Shown: in pieces, positions 19,321 through 28,582 of the stretch
Numbering within the stretch: position 1 is the first letter of the stretch
Layout: every line of letters begins with the position of its first letter
NCBI GenBank assembly: GCA_016712745.1
Contig: JADJQN010000001.1
Span: 1,302,001-1,366,000 of the forward strand
DNA: 64,000 bases
Reading direction: 5' to 3'
Source of the DNA: Sandaracinaceae bacterium
GTDB lineage: Bacteria; Myxococcota_A; Polyangia; Polyangiales; JADJQN01
Program-made: the position numbers and the translations under genes
The notes under the pieces: model-generated
The model's input: only the letters and a program-made list of their open reading frames with translations
Database searches by the model: none
Told to the model about the DNA's origin: nothing

Positions 19321-20319
19321 CTACTCGTCGCACGCCTCGGTGCAGATGGTGTCGAGGTCGTCCATCCACGCTCCGTCCGTTGCCTCGCAAAGGGCATGGC
19401 ACGCTGCGTTGGAGTCGGCTTGGTTCTCGCCGCCGCAGCTGCTGTGGCTGCGCGCGTACGAGTCGCAGTTGCTGTTGTAGCCCGTCGACCAGCACATGCT
19501 CTCGGGACTTGTCCACACTTCTTCTGCTTCTTCGGCGTTCGCACCCGCATCGCGGCATGCGTCGAGGCACTCATCGAGCGTGCTCAAACAGGCCCGGTTT
19601 GCGTCGGCGTAGAAAGGCAGGGCGCTAATGACGTCGCCGCAGAAATCCTCAGCGTCGCCTTCGCATGCATCTGTGCATGACGCGCCTTCGATGGTTACTT
19701 CCTCGAGGCAGGCCTCAAAAATCGAGCGCGCACGCGACGCACCCACTGCGCCGCGCCACTGCGGCAGCTCCGCGAAGCTGCACACGCGCGCCGACTCGAT
19801 GCACGTTGCCTGCTCGCCCACGGTCAAGTAGCGCTCGAGTACCTCGCCGTTGCACGGACCGCCGCTGCATTCCGCTCGGATCGCGTAACGTCCGGCTCCG
19901 GCGCCGCGGTAGGGCTTGACCGCGAGGTAGTAGCGACCCGTCGCCGCCAGCGTGTACGACTTTTCGATTGAGCTATCGCTGCGTTCGAACTTGTCGGACG
20001 CGATGTAACGGTTGCCGCCAAAGTAGAGAGTGAAGTGTGGCGCCAAATCGCCATTGACCACGTCGAGGGTGGTGGTGATGACGTCGCCTTCTCGCAAATC
20101 GATCGCGAACATATCGAGCTGATCGCCTTCGACGTATCCGCGACCGATCTCTCCGAAATCCAGCACAGGCGCGCTGTCGAGAACGCCATCGGCCTTCCCG
20201 CTCGGAATCTCGTCGGTGCCCCACGCTTCATCGTAGGCGCTTTCGCTGCACGCAGCGGTCATGAGAAGGATTGATACGAATATGCTTAAGCGCACGGGGC
20301 GCGTCGTGTTTGTTTGCAT
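19321..20319 (-). CDS. PPC-domain, Cys-rich lipoprotein
   Basis: Lipoprotein of 332 aa. ATG 20319 is used; a TTG two codons upstream is possible and no strong ribosome-binding site separates them. The leader ends in LLMTAAC. Residues about 50-140 resemble a bacterial pre-peptidase C-terminal (PPC) domain: VEGDQLDMFAIDL.EGDVI, HFTLYFG and GRYYLAVKPY. The rest is Cys-rich helical text with CX3C-type pairs (CTDACEGDAEDFC, CLDAC, CHALC, CTEAC). PPC domains usually sit on secreted enzymes and adhesins, but here there is no enzyme part. A 115-nt fossil of this gene lies at 13057-13171, so the gene belongs to the block that was duplicated with the Calx-beta lipoproteins. Confidence 0.75.
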   Translation of the reverse strand: MQTNTTRPVRLSIFVSILLMTAACSESAYDEAWGTDEIPSGKADGVLDSAPVLDFGEIGRGYVEGDQLDMFAIDLREGDVITTTLDVVNGDLAPHFTLYFGGNRYIASDKFERSDSSIEKSYTLAATGRYYLAVKPYRGAGAGRYAIRAECSGGPCNGEVLERYLTVGEQATCIESARVCSFAELPQWRGAVGASRARSIFEACLEEVTIEGASCTDACEGDAEDFCGDVISALPFYADANRACLSTLDECLDACRDAGANAEEAEEVWTSPESMCWSTGYNSNCDSYARSHSSCGGENQADSNAACHALCEATDGAWMDDLDTICTEACDE

Positions 20320-20473
20320 GGGCAAGTGCTAAGCAATCGGCGTACCCGCGCTCGATGCGCTTAAGTGTTTGGAGTATCGCGAGCGCGCACTCCGCACGGC
20401 CACGCGAGCAGCCGGCTAGCGCAGCTGCGAGTGCCACGTCGCAGAGTCTCGTCACGCATCTCAGCCACACCGC

Positions 20474-20659
20474 TGGCATTCCCGCAGCGCCCCGGTCGAC
20501 CTCGTCTCGATGAAATCCAACTTCGTATGGGACGGCCTGTTTCACGCCTGCACGTGGGTTGTCACGGTGGTCGGCATCGCTCTGCTGTCGCGTGCTTCAA
20601 AGAGAGGCGACGTGCCTCGGTCTGGGCGCATCTTTGTCGGCTCGCTCTCACTCGCCGGT
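20474..20659 (+). pseudogene. Remnant of a DUF2243 membrane-protein gene
   Basis: The plus frame reads WH, about ten residues, then FVWDGLFHACTWVVTVVGIA and a basic segment ending SGRIFVGSLSLAG. This matches the middle of DUF2243 proteins, whose hallmark is a WHH segment, then DGLFHA, two membrane helices and a FNLVEG..DHH region. Here the text before the WH pair is unrelated, and after SLSLAG the similarity stops, so the FNLVEG..DHH part is missing. No plausible start exists except an internal ATG at 20510. Called a decayed fragment; a 107-aa read-through frame to 20833 runs into antisense of the next gene and is not credible. Confidence 0.55.
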
Positions 20660-20708
20660 TTGATAACGCGTCGCGCGGAGCTAGAGCAGCGTGCGCGATC
20701 GTGGTGGT

Positions 20709-21680
20709 CTAACGCGCGTCCGGAACGACAGCGTCCACCAAGACGCTGCCGACAAAACTGTCACAGCCGAAGGGCATGTCGAGACGGCCGCTGCGCGCGA
20801 CCTTCTGTGCGAAGGGTGAAACACGCGTCGTAAAGCGTGTGGGGTAGTAGTTCTGGCGGAATACGAGCTCCATCGCCGCCTCGTACGGATCGGTGATGCG
20901 CGAAAGCTCGGTGCGCGCGACATCGTCGCGGCACATCGAGAGCGCCTTCGCGATTTCACTCTCGGAAACAGCGCTGCGCGTCAGACCTTCGTCGTCGCCG
21001 ACCTTTGAAGCTGGGCACGGCGTAGGTGAATTGTGATCTCGCCAGATTGAGACTTCACCCGCACGCGCAAAGGGGTCGACAGGTTCTCCGTTGAGCCATG
21101 TATTGAAGTGGACGTGGGGCGAGATCCAGGGGAAGCCCGCGACCATGTCTAGCCCTGATGCGCCGGACAGTCCGATGCGTTGACCACGCGTGAGCCGGTC
21201 ACCCACGCGTACGGTGACGCGTCCCAGATGATTGCTCGTGGTCATGAGCGTGCCTCCGTGATCGATTACGATCTTCAGACCACCCCGATGAAACTCGTTC
21301 GACACGCGCACGACGTAGCCAGCAGCTAGTGTGGTAACGGGTGTGCCGGGTGGTATCGCAAAGTCGGTACCGTTGTGGCTGTCGTACGTCAGCGTCCCTC
21401 CACGGAAATCGCACATCTGCCGCTTGCGAACCGACCATCCCTCTTCGATGGGCGTGGGCGTGTGATTGAAAAGGTTCATGATCGGGGCGCGTCGATCGGC
21501 GCGCGTGTGCGACAGCCACGCGTCGAACGCAAGACGCGGCGACCCCGCGAGAAGACTGCCAAGGTTGAAACGCGAGCGCGGGGTGTAGGCGTCCCCGCGT
21601 ATCGCGAAGGCCGCCTGTTTGAGGCGCTCAGGGAAGGGACTGAGGCCGAAGACCTCGACGAAAGAGAGTGAGCCGTACAT
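20709..21680 (-). CDS. M23-family (LytM-type) metallopeptidase homologue
   Basis: 323 aa. The zinc site of M23 peptidases is complete: HNGTD (His102, Asp106) and PHVH (His189, His191). The intervening beta sheet has the expected AGYVVRVS..FHRGGLKIVIDHG text. M23 enzymes cut peptide crosslinks of peptidoglycan or bacterial lysis targets. No signal peptide or membrane helix is visible, so either it is cytosolic or exported by other means. The annotated start (21680) overlaps the upstream diguanylate cyclase gene by 53 nt. The first 67 residues look like genuine protein (FNLGSLLAGSPRLAFDAWLS), so this start is kept; Met68 at 21479 is the alternative. Confidence 0.8.
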   Translation of the reverse strand: MYGSLSFVEVFGLSPFPERLKQAAFAIRGDAYTPRSRFNLGSLLAGSPRLAFDAWLSHTRADRRAPIMNLFNHTPTPIEEGWSVRKRQMCDFRGGTLTYDSHNGTDFAIPPGTPVTTLAAGYVVRVSNEFHRGGLKIVIDHGGTLMTTSNHLGRVTVRVGDRLTRGQRIGLSGASGLDMVAGFPWISPHVHFNTWLNGEPVDPFARAGEVSIWRDHNSPTPCPASKVGDDEGLTRSAVSESEIAKALSMCRDDVARTELSRITDPYEAAMELVFRQNYYPTRFTTRVSPFAQKVARSGRLDMPFGCDSFVGSVLVDAVVPDAR

Positions 21681-22752
21681 GAGCGAGTCCTAGCGCAATG
21701 TCAGCTAACGCGCGCGGATCTTCGGCGCGGATGTGCGTTTGTCCCGATACTACTTGGTTTTTGCCGCACGCCTTGGCGCGATAGAGCGCAGCGTCCGCGC
21801 GCTCGATCGCGGCTTGCACATCGGCGGGTGCCCGTATCGCCGTGAGCCCGGCGCTTATCGTGAGCGAATGCACTTCGCCCGACAGAATACGAATTTCTGC
21901 AGCAGCAACTTCCTTGCGAACGCGATCCAGGGCAGCGGTTGCCGATTCGGCCCCTTGCTTTGCGAATACGAGAAGAAACTCCTCGCCGCCATAGCGATAG
22001 ATCATGTCCACCTCGCGAAGGTGACGACGCAGCGTCTCTGCAACGGAGCGCAGTGCAATATCGCCACTCGGATGTCCGAAGCGGTCATTGAACTGTTTGA
22101 AGTTGTCGATGTCACAGAGCGCGACGCAGTAGGCATCGCCGAAGCGCTGCATATTCGCACGAACGTCTTCGAGATCTTCGTTCAGACGCAAGCGATTTGG
22201 CAGGCCTGTTAGCGGATCGACTCTCGCCTCCGCCGTGGCACGTTCGCTGTCGTGACGGAGCGTTCGGTTGCTGTCTGCCAGAGAACGGTAGACACTCAGC
22301 ACGCGCTCCGCCGAATGAAGCCGCGCCGAGAGCTCGTCCAAGTCGACAGGCTTGGTTTGGTAGTCGTCCGCGCCAACCGCCATGCCCCGCAAGAAATGCT
22401 CGCGATCCGCGAACGAGGTCATGAATATAAAGTAAGTATACGAGTGCCCACTGGCGCCTCGCACGCGCCGACATAGCTCTGCGCCATCCATGCGCGGCAT
22501 GTTCCAGTCCGAGAGAATCACCTGGGCAGGCTCCGCTTGGTAGAGTTCCCAGGCTTCCTGTCCGTCACACGCAGTGCGGCAGCGGTGGCCGTACGACGTG
22601 ACGGCGATCTCCAGTATGGCTCGCGACGCCTCGTCGTCGTCCACGACGAGTATGTCGAGGGGAGCGGCGAGCGGCTCGGCATCAGGCACGCTCTTTCTCG
22701 TGTCATCGTCTAAGACGCTGCTCGGCTGGGTGCTGCGCTCGGTTTCAGACAT
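21628..22752 (-). CDS. Response-regulator diguanylate cyclase (REC-GGDEF)
   Basis: 374 aa. A REC domain (about 33-150) has the acidic pair in VVDDD, the phosphoacceptor Asp82 in LSDWNMPRMDG and Lys in QTKPVD. A helical linker and a GGDEF domain (about 178-345) follow. The catalytic motif is GGEEF (255-259), preceded five residues earlier by REVD (246-249), a product-inhibition I-site of RxxD type. Together they predict a phosphorylation-switched, feedback-inhibited c-di-GMP synthase of the PleD/WspR kind. No cognate kinase is adjacent. Its 3' end overlaps the M23 peptidase gene by 53 nt, suggesting cotranscription. Its last 30 residues are basic and of no known fold. Confidence 0.9.
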   Translation of the reverse strand: MSETERSTQPSSVLDDDTRKSVPDAEPLAAPLDILVVDDDEASRAILEIAVTSYGHRCRTACDGQEAWELYQAEPAQVILSDWNMPRMDGAELCRRVRGASGHSYTYFIFMTSFADREHFLRGMAVGADDYQTKPVDLDELSARLHSAERVLSVYRSLADSNRTLRHDSERATAEARVDPLTGLPNRLRLNEDLEDVRANMQRFGDAYCVALCDIDNFKQFNDRFGHPSGDIALRSVAETLRRHLREVDMIYRYGGEEFLLVFAKQGAESATAALDRVRKEVAAAEIRILSGEVHSLTISAGLTAIRAPADVQAAIERADAALYRAKACGKNQVVSGQTHIRAEDPRALADIALGLAHVRLTLFRRGLRPQSLP

Positions 22753-22896
22753 AGGGATGAGCTACGCAAAAGACGTGCCGCTAGAAACTAGTCGGGCAGT
22801 GTCGTTTTTCCCCGCGCACGGTAGCCGCGCGCACGCACATCTTGCGTTAGGCGCAGCGTATGCGCTCCCTTTGCACAGGCGTTGCGCGCGGGAAGA

Positions 22897-25416
22897 TCAC
22901 CTGGCGCGATAAAACCAACGCTTTAGCACCTCCGTTGCAGCAACGTAGAGCATGGTGATCACGGCGAGAACGACGAGCAAGCTGATGGGAGGGGCAACAA
23001 AACCCAATCCCGACGCGTACGGAAGATAGGGTATTGCGAACGCAATGGGCACGAGTACGACCGTCGTGACGAGAAGCACCTTGCCGGGACGGCTGCGAAA
23101 GAAGGGGCGACGCGTACGCACTACCAGTGCGATTACAAGCTCGGTCAAAAGCGACTCCACAAACCATCCTGTGCGAAACAGCGCAGCGTTCGCATGAAAA
23201 ATGAACAGGAGCGTGCCAAACGTTAGGAAGTCGAACACCGAACTCAGCGCGCCAAACTGCAGCATGTAGCGCGCGATTTCCTTCATGTCCCAGCGGCGCG
23301 GTTTTTCGACCAGCTCGGGGTCCACCGCATCGCCCGCAATGCCCACGGCCGGAATGTCGGAGAGAAAATTGTTGAGAAGAATCTGTCCCGCGAGCAAAGG
23401 CAGAAATGGCAAGAACAAAGACGCGAACGCCATGCTCACCATATTGCCGAGATTCGCGCTCGTCGTCGTGAGAATGTACTTGAGCGTGTTGGCAAATGTG
23501 CGGCGCCCTTCTTCGATGCCGGCTCGAATGACGTTGAGGTCTTGGTCGAGAAGTACGAAGTCCGCTGCAGCGCGCGCGACATCCACCGCCTTCTCGACGG
23601 AGATGCTCGTGTCGGCGGCGTGCATCGCCGGCGCATCGTTGACTCCATCGCCAAGAAAGCCGACTACATGGCCCATCTTCTTGAGCGCCAGAATAATGCG
23701 CTCCTTCTGATTCGGATCGACCTCCGCAAAAATATCGGTCCGCTCTGCGGCCTGCCAAAGAGCCTCGTCGTGCAAGTTGTCGAGCTGGGTGCCGGTCAAG
23801 ATACGCTCGTCTCTAAGACCGACTAGCCGCGCGACGTGCTGCGCGACGAGCTTCACGTCGCCCGTGATGACTTTGATGCTCACGCCCGCGCCCGAAAGTG
23901 CGCGAATAGCTTCGGCGATGCCTTCCTTCGGCTGGTCTGCAAACGTGAGAAAGCCAGCGAAGACCAGGCTGTGTTCGTCGCTTCGCTCGTAGCGTGACGC
24001 GCGCGGGAGCACGCGTGTGCCGACGGCGAGCACGCGAATGCCTTGGGCGCTATAGGCATCAAAACGGGCCTCGAGCTCGGCGCGCTTCTCGGCATCGAGG
24101 GCCGCGCCCCCTGCGACAGTCGCGCATACCTCTACGATGTGATGAAACGCGCCCTTGGTGATCATCGTGACGAGACCAGCCTCTTCGACCACCACGCTGA
24201 TTCGCCTTCTCATGAAGTCGAATGGGATCTCCGAAAGCTTACGCATGTGAGCGAGATCGGGGCGCCGGGCCGTGAGAATCGCGTCGTCAAGGGGACTTGG
24301 AAGACCCGTTTCGAGCGCCGCGTTGATCGCGCCAAGCTCGAGAACTGCAGCGGAGCGTACGCCCTCGATATCGTACGCCCCTTCAAGCTCGACAGACCCC
24401 TTGGTGAGCGTGCCCGTCTTGTCGGTGCACAGAATATCCATGCTGCCAAGATTCTCGATCGCATTCAGTCGCCGAACGAGCACACCCTTCTTCGCCATCG
24501 CTTCCGCTGAGCGCGCGAGGTTGATGCTGAGCACTGCCGGAAGTAGCTCGGGACTTAGCCCTACCGCGAGCGCGATGGCGAAAAGAAGAGTCTCAATCGC
24601 CGGGCGGCCTTGAAATAGGTGCGTCGCGAAGACGACGATGACCATCACGAACATGGCCACGGTGAGTAGATAGCCGAATCGGCGCAGCCCGCGATCAAAC
24701 TCCGTTTCCGGCGGCCGCAGCGATAGCCGATGTGCGATCCCGCCGAACTCGGTCGAGGGCCCTGTCGCCACGACCACGCAGCGCGCCGTGCCGCTGCGCA
24801 CATTGGTGCCTAGATAGACGCTATTTGTTCGCCGCGCCAACACAGTTTCCGGTGGAAGAACACCGGCAAACTTGCTCACCGGAAAACTCTCACCGGTCAA
24901 TATCGCTTCGCTCAGATGGCAATCGGTCTGCTCGAGGATCAATGCGTCGGCAGGGACGATGCTGCCTGCTGCAAGTTGGATGACATCTCCAGGTACCACC
25001 TCCTCGATGGGAAGCTGCACAAGCGCTCCGTCCCGCAGAATGCTCGTCCGCGTCTTGACGCGCGTCTGCAGAGCTTCGAGCGCAGTCTGCGCTTTGAACT
25101 CTCGTGAGTATCCGACAAAGACCGTCGCAACGACGATCGCGAATACGATGCTCGCATCGACCCATTCTCCACTGAACATGGAAATCGCGGCTGCGAAGAG
25201 GAGGAGCAAAAGCAAAGGGCTGCGAAGCTGATTCAGAAGCGTCCGCAGTCGCGAGAGCGCCTGCCGCTCATGCAGCTCGTTGCGCCCCACGGTCTTCAGG
25301 CGCTGCGCGGCCTCTGCCGAAGAGAGACCACTGCGCTGAGTGCGCAGGTGTGCGAGCACATCATCGGAATTGAGGGACCAATAACGCGAGTTACCCGGCT
25401 GCACGGGAGCGCTCAC
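22897..25416 (-). CDS. mgtA: Mg2+-type P-type ATPase (MgtA/MgtB family)
   Basis: 839 aa with all P-type ATPase landmarks: LTGES (actuator), DKTGTLT (phosphorylated Asp at about 331), TGDVK and GDGVNDAPA. The M4 segment GLSPELLPAVLSINLARSA matches the MgtA/MgtB signature rather than that of Ca or K pumps. It begins with a GTG (25414-25416) placed directly after the TGA of the PEP synthase gene, with no base between them, so translation is coupled. It probably imports Mg2+ at the inner membrane. It is somewhat shorter than E. coli MgtA (about 900 aa), mainly at the N-terminus. Other divalent or monovalent ions cannot be excluded. Confidence 0.85.
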   Translation of the reverse strand: MSAPVQPGNSRYWSLNSDDVLAHLRTQRSGLSSAEAAQRLKTVGRNELHERQALSRLRTLLNQLRSPLLLLLLFAAAISMFSGEWVDASIVFAIVVATVFVGYSREFKAQTALEALQTRVKTRTSILRDGALVQLPIEEVVPGDVIQLAAGSIVPADALILEQTDCHLSEAILTGESFPVSKFAGVLPPETVLARRTNSVYLGTNVRSGTARCVVVATGPSTEFGGIAHRLSLRPPETEFDRGLRRFGYLLTVAMFVMVIVVFATHLFQGRPAIETLLFAIALAVGLSPELLPAVLSINLARSAEAMAKKGVLVRRLNAIENLGSMDILCTDKTGTLTKGSVELEGAYDIEGVRSAAVLELGAINAALETGLPSPLDDAILTARRPDLAHMRKLSEIPFDFMRRRISVVVEEAGLVTMITKGAFHHIVEVCATVAGGAALDAEKRAELEARFDAYSAQGIRVLAVGTRVLPRASRYERSDEHSLVFAGFLTFADQPKEGIAEAIRALSGAGVSIKVITGDVKLVAQHVARLVGLRDERILTGTQLDNLHDEALWQAAERTDIFAEVDPNQKERIILALKKMGHVVGFLGDGVNDAPAMHAADTSISVEKAVDVARAAADFVLLDQDLNVIRAGIEEGRRTFANTLKYILTTTSANLGNMVSMAFASLFLPFLPLLAGQILLNNFLSDIPAVGIAGDAVDPELVEKPRRWDMKEIARYMLQFGALSSVFDFLTFGTLLFIFHANAALFRTGWFVESLLTELVIALVVRTRRPFFRSRPGKVLLVTTVVLVPIAFAIPYLPYASGLGFVAPPISLLVVLAVITMLYVAATEVLKRWFYRAR

Positions 25417-27756
25417 TCAAGCTCTCGGTCGCCGCGCAGCTTCCAAGATCACGGCGCGCTCCGCGGACGCAATCGAGCTACGCGCAGCGTCAACGGCATC
25501 GGGATTCACGGAAATGGACGTGATTCCAAAGCGCACAAGCTTCTCCGCAAACTCCGGATAGTTCGAAGGCGCTTGGCCGCAGAGCGAGCTTGTCATTCCT
25601 GAGCTCTGCGCGGCTTGGATGATGCGACGAATCGTATCGAGCACTGCCTCGTCGCGCTCGTCGAAGAGCTCCGCGCACATCTTCGAATCGCGGTCGACGC
25701 CGAGTACAAGTTGCGTGAGATCGTTGGAGCCGATTGAAACGCCATCAATCCCGAGCTTTGCATACTCGGGAATGTAGTACGCGACCGAGGGAACTTCGGC
25801 CATGATCCAGCGGTGCAGTCCGCGGTGCTTGCCGAGCGGATGCGCGTCGATCAACTCGAGGCACGCGAGCAACTCCCATTTCGTGCGTACGAAAGGAATC
25901 ATGACGTGCAAGTTCGGAGTTTCCTCGCGCACCCTCGCAAGGACGTCGAGCTCGAGCCGAAACATTTCCGGGTCGCGGATGTAGCGATAACAACCTCGAT
26001 AGCCGATCATTGGATTCTCCTCGACCGCCTCGAATGGTTCGCCTCCTTTGAGCGCGCGAAATTCGTTCGTCCGAAAATCTGTTGTGCGGTACACGACCGG
26101 GCGCGAACCAAACGCTCGTGTGATCTGAAGGAGTGAGTTTGCCATGCGATCGACGAACTCCCGCGCCCGCCCCTGTGCAACCAACGCCTTGGGATGCTCA
26201 CCTCCGAGGGCCGCCGCGAGCATGAATTCGGCACGCAGAAGGCCGACACCTTCGACCGCAAGAGCGGCAACTTCTGCGGCACGCTCCGGCATCGCAAGGT
26301 TTACATAAAGTCGGGTTGCGGTCGCCTCAGCGACCGTGACCACGCGTGGTTTGCTCGCAGTGATATCTGATGCGTTGCTCACCGTCTTCGCTCGCGTGAC
26401 GTCGCCCGCAAATATTTGCCCCGAACGGCCGTCGACGGTGACGACATCGCCAGTGCGCAACGTCTTTGTTGCGAGATCAGTCCCCACGACACAAGGGATG
26501 CGCATTTCGCGACTGACGATCGCGGCGTGACACGTGATTCCGCCGCCGTCAGTGACGAGCGCGGCTGCGCGTCGCATCAGGGGTACCCAATCTGGACTCG
26601 TCATGCTGGCGACCAGCACCTCTCCGTCTAAGAAGGACTCGGCTTCTTCGGTCGAATGCAGGATGCGCACGCGCCCGCTCGCTTGCCCCGGCGACGCGCC
26701 CAATCCGACGAGCAATGCGCGGCCGGCACTCGTCGCGTCCGCAGTGTTCTCGTTCTTGCTGAGCGTAGTAATCGGGCGCGACTGAACGATCAGACATGCA
26801 TCGCCCGCAAATGCCCACTCGATATCTTGAGGTTGGCCAAAGTGTTCTTCGATCCGCAGCGCGAGCGTGCGCAGTGTTTCAATTTCCTGATCGTCGAGCA
26901 CTCGCTTTTTTGCCTCGCTGGCGTCAAGCGCCACTCGTTCATCGCGACCACTCGTGCTGCAGATGATCTTGAATGCCTTTGTGCCGATCCGTGCGTGCAC
27001 TTTCATTGGCCCGGATTTTTGCACGGTGTACGTGTCGGGTTCGACTTGCCCACTTACTACAACTTCGCCAAGACCGAAGGCCGCCTCAATCACCATCTCG
27101 CTCGGCGACCCGCTCGCCGGGTTTGTTGTGAAGAGCACCCCCGCCTTCGCAGCGAAGGCCATTGCCTGCACAACAACCGCGATAGCTGGTTCTTCGGTGA
27201 GACCTCGGCTTGCACGATACGCAATTGCCCGCGGCTCCCACAGCGAGGCCCAGCACCCAACGACAGCGTCGACGAGCGCTTGCTCGCCACGCACGTTCGT
27301 GAACGTGGCGTGTATTCCCGCAAACGATGCGGCAGTGCCGTCCTCGCTCGTCGCAGAAGAACGCACGGCGACGAGCACATCCGGGCCCATTCGGCGGTAT
27401 GCCTCGAGAATTTGCGCGCGCGTCGCCGCAGGCACACCTGCGTGGCGTACAAGCGCGACTAGGCTTTCGGACGCAATGGTCAGTGCGGCTGTGTTGGTGC
27501 TATCGATCTGAGCGACGGTTTTGATAAGCGAGTTGCGCGCGTTGCTCTTCTGCATGGCGTCGAGATACGCGTCGGCCACCACCACGAACCCGGGCGGTAC
27601 CGGAACGCCGGCTTGAATGAGTTCGCCAAGGTTCGCTGCTTTTCCGCCCGCACTGGGAACATCCGTACGGGTCAGTTCTTGAAGCCAGCGAACTCGTGGT
27701 GTTGCTGCAATCGCGACCGCGGGCTGTTCGAGGGTAGATTCCATGTGCGGAGCCAT
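25417..27756 (-). CDS. ppsA: Phosphoenolpyruvate synthase (pyruvate, water dikinase)
   Basis: Makes PEP from pyruvate and ATP for gluconeogenesis. 779 aa from ATG 27756, close to the usual 790. In order: the pyruvate-phosphate-dikinase ATP-grasp domain (GGKAANLGEL, VAVRSSATSEDG), the phosphohistidine domain (GGGITCHAAIVS, His at about 407) and the TIM-barrel PEP-binding domain (GSNDLTQLVLGVDRDS). The catalytic Cys lies in SLCGQAPS, at about 725. The open frame runs on to 28245, but that extension overlaps the divergent rhodanese gene. ATG 27756 has a GGAATG stretch upstream; ATG 27744 is an alternative. First gene of an operon with the MgtA-type pump. Confidence 0.93.
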   Translation of the reverse strand: MAPHMESTLEQPAVAIAATPRVRWLQELTRTDVPSAGGKAANLGELIQAGVPVPPGFVVVADAYLDAMQKSNARNSLIKTVAQIDSTNTAALTIASESLVALVRHAGVPAATRAQILEAYRRMGPDVLVAVRSSATSEDGTAASFAGIHATFTNVRGEQALVDAVVGCWASLWEPRAIAYRASRGLTEEPAIAVVVQAMAFAAKAGVLFTTNPASGSPSEMVIEAAFGLGEVVVSGQVEPDTYTVQKSGPMKVHARIGTKAFKIICSTSGRDERVALDASEAKKRVLDDQEIETLRTLALRIEEHFGQPQDIEWAFAGDACLIVQSRPITTLSKNENTADATSAGRALLVGLGASPGQASGRVRILHSTEEAESFLDGEVLVASMTSPDWVPLMRRAAALVTDGGGITCHAAIVSREMRIPCVVGTDLATKTLRTGDVVTVDGRSGQIFAGDVTRAKTVSNASDITASKPRVVTVAEATATRLYVNLAMPERAAEVAALAVEGVGLLRAEFMLAAALGGEHPKALVAQGRAREFVDRMANSLLQITRAFGSRPVVYRTTDFRTNEFRALKGGEPFEAVEENPMIGYRGCYRYIRDPEMFRLELDVLARVREETPNLHVMIPFVRTKWELLACLELIDAHPLGKHRGLHRWIMAEVPSVAYYIPEYAKLGIDGVSIGSNDLTQLVLGVDRDSKMCAELFDERDEAVLDTIRRIIQAAQSSGMTSSLCGQAPSNYPEFAEKLVRFGITSISVNPDAVDAARSSIASAERAVILEAARRPRA

Positions 27757-27837
27757 GTGCACATTCCGGACCACCCATGCTCGCGCGCCCGCAACGCGCC
27801 GCGGGCTCGAGCGCCCACCCGCACTACCGACGCGCGC

Positions 27838-27867
27838 GCAAAATGCGCGTGATGTGCAAAATGCGCG
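27838..27867. promoter_or_regulatory. Two direct repeats in the ppsA/rhodanese divergent region
   Basis: GCAAAATGCGCG occurs twice (27838-27849 and 27856-27867) with an 18-nt period, in the 288-nt gap between the divergent genes. The first copy sits within an inverted repeat, CGCGCA-AAA-TGCGCG. The arrangement suits paired operator sites for a regulator of one or both genes. No other feature is seen in this gap. Confidence 0.4.
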
Positions 27868-28044
27868 GCGCGATGAGTTCGGTGCGAAGGCGCACGTGTC
27901 GACGCCATGATAAACAACGCTCCGCGCGATTGGAGGATTACGCGCTCCGGCGGCATCGATCGTGCAAGACCAGCTAGGTTGCGGGACTGCGCATCCAGCG
28001 ACTCTCGCTCGCGATGCGTGAATGCGCTGAGCACGGAGACAAGC

Positions 28045-28398
28045 ATGGTAAATTTCGTTGGCAACGCGGCGCGATGGGCGAGTGTGATAGCAGCTGCGCT
28101 GATGTTCTTCGGATGCGGAAACGCCCAAGAACAGCGCGATGAAGCCCATCAACGCGTTGCGAATGGCGCGATGCTCGTCGATGTTCGAACGCCGCAGGAG
28201 TTCGCGGCCGGTCACATCGAGGGCGCGCGCAATATCCCCGTTCAAGAACTTCCGTCACGTCTCGCCGAGCTCGGAACGCATGACCGATCTATCGTCGTGT
28301 ACTGCGCAAGCGGCAGGCGCAGCGCGCGAGCCAACGAGCTCATGCAGCAAGCAGGTTACACAAAGGTCTACGACCTCGGTGCAATGTCCAACTGGTAG
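28045..28398 (+). CDS. Lipoprotein rhodanese (single domain)
   Basis: Start ATG 28045 follows a GGAG site and gives a lipoprotein leader ending MFFGC. The mature part (about 95 aa) is one rhodanese domain: LVDVRTPQEFAAGHIEGARN, then the active-site loop VVYCASGRRSARA with Cys87. The loop length suits sulfur transfer (CxxGxR type, as in PspE/GlpE) rather than a phosphatase. It should act on the periplasmic face. It diverges from ppsA-mgtA. The upstream open frame to 27907 is not credible as coding. Confidence 0.87.
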   Translation: MVNFVGNAARWASVIAAALMFFGCGNAQEQRDEAHQRVANGAMLVDVRTPQEFAAGHIEGARNIPVQELPSRLAELGTHDRSIVVYCASGRRSARANELMQQAGYTKVYDLGAMSNW

Positions 28399-28529
28399 TC
28401 CGTCGCGAGTTCGCCGTAATCTTCTGACATCGCGATCTCTGTAGTGCCCGCGTCGAGCGCGACGCAGCTCGAATCGGTGCACCGCTCTCGCGCAAGCTGC
28501 GTGAAAGTGACCGGCAAGCCGCATTCGGT
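28368..28529 (-). pseudogene. Possible 3' remnant of a minus-strand Cys-containing gene
   Basis: The minus frame reads TECGLPVTFTQLARERC, then TDSSCVALDAGTTEIAMSED, and ends at 28368, overlapping the rhodanese 3' end by 31 nt. Its composition differs from the Arg-rich shadow frames around it and resembles a natural extracytoplasmic protein end. Its 5' side runs into the start of the next plus-strand gene with no plausible start. I treat it as a candidate gene fossil only. Confidence 0.25.
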
Positions 28530-28582
28530 CTTCCTCCCGTGGCTGCTCGCTGGTAGAGTCGCGAGTCTGAAATGGGGGGGCC

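Noticed and set aside
22847..23758. 303-aa frame inside the MgtA-type gene
   Set aside because: Same-strand out-of-frame shadow; Arg/Ser-rich and without motifs.
27757..28245. N-terminal extension of PEP synthase
   Set aside because: It would overlap the divergent rhodanese gene, has no family similarity and contains Arg/Cys-rich noise; ATG 27756 gives the normal length.
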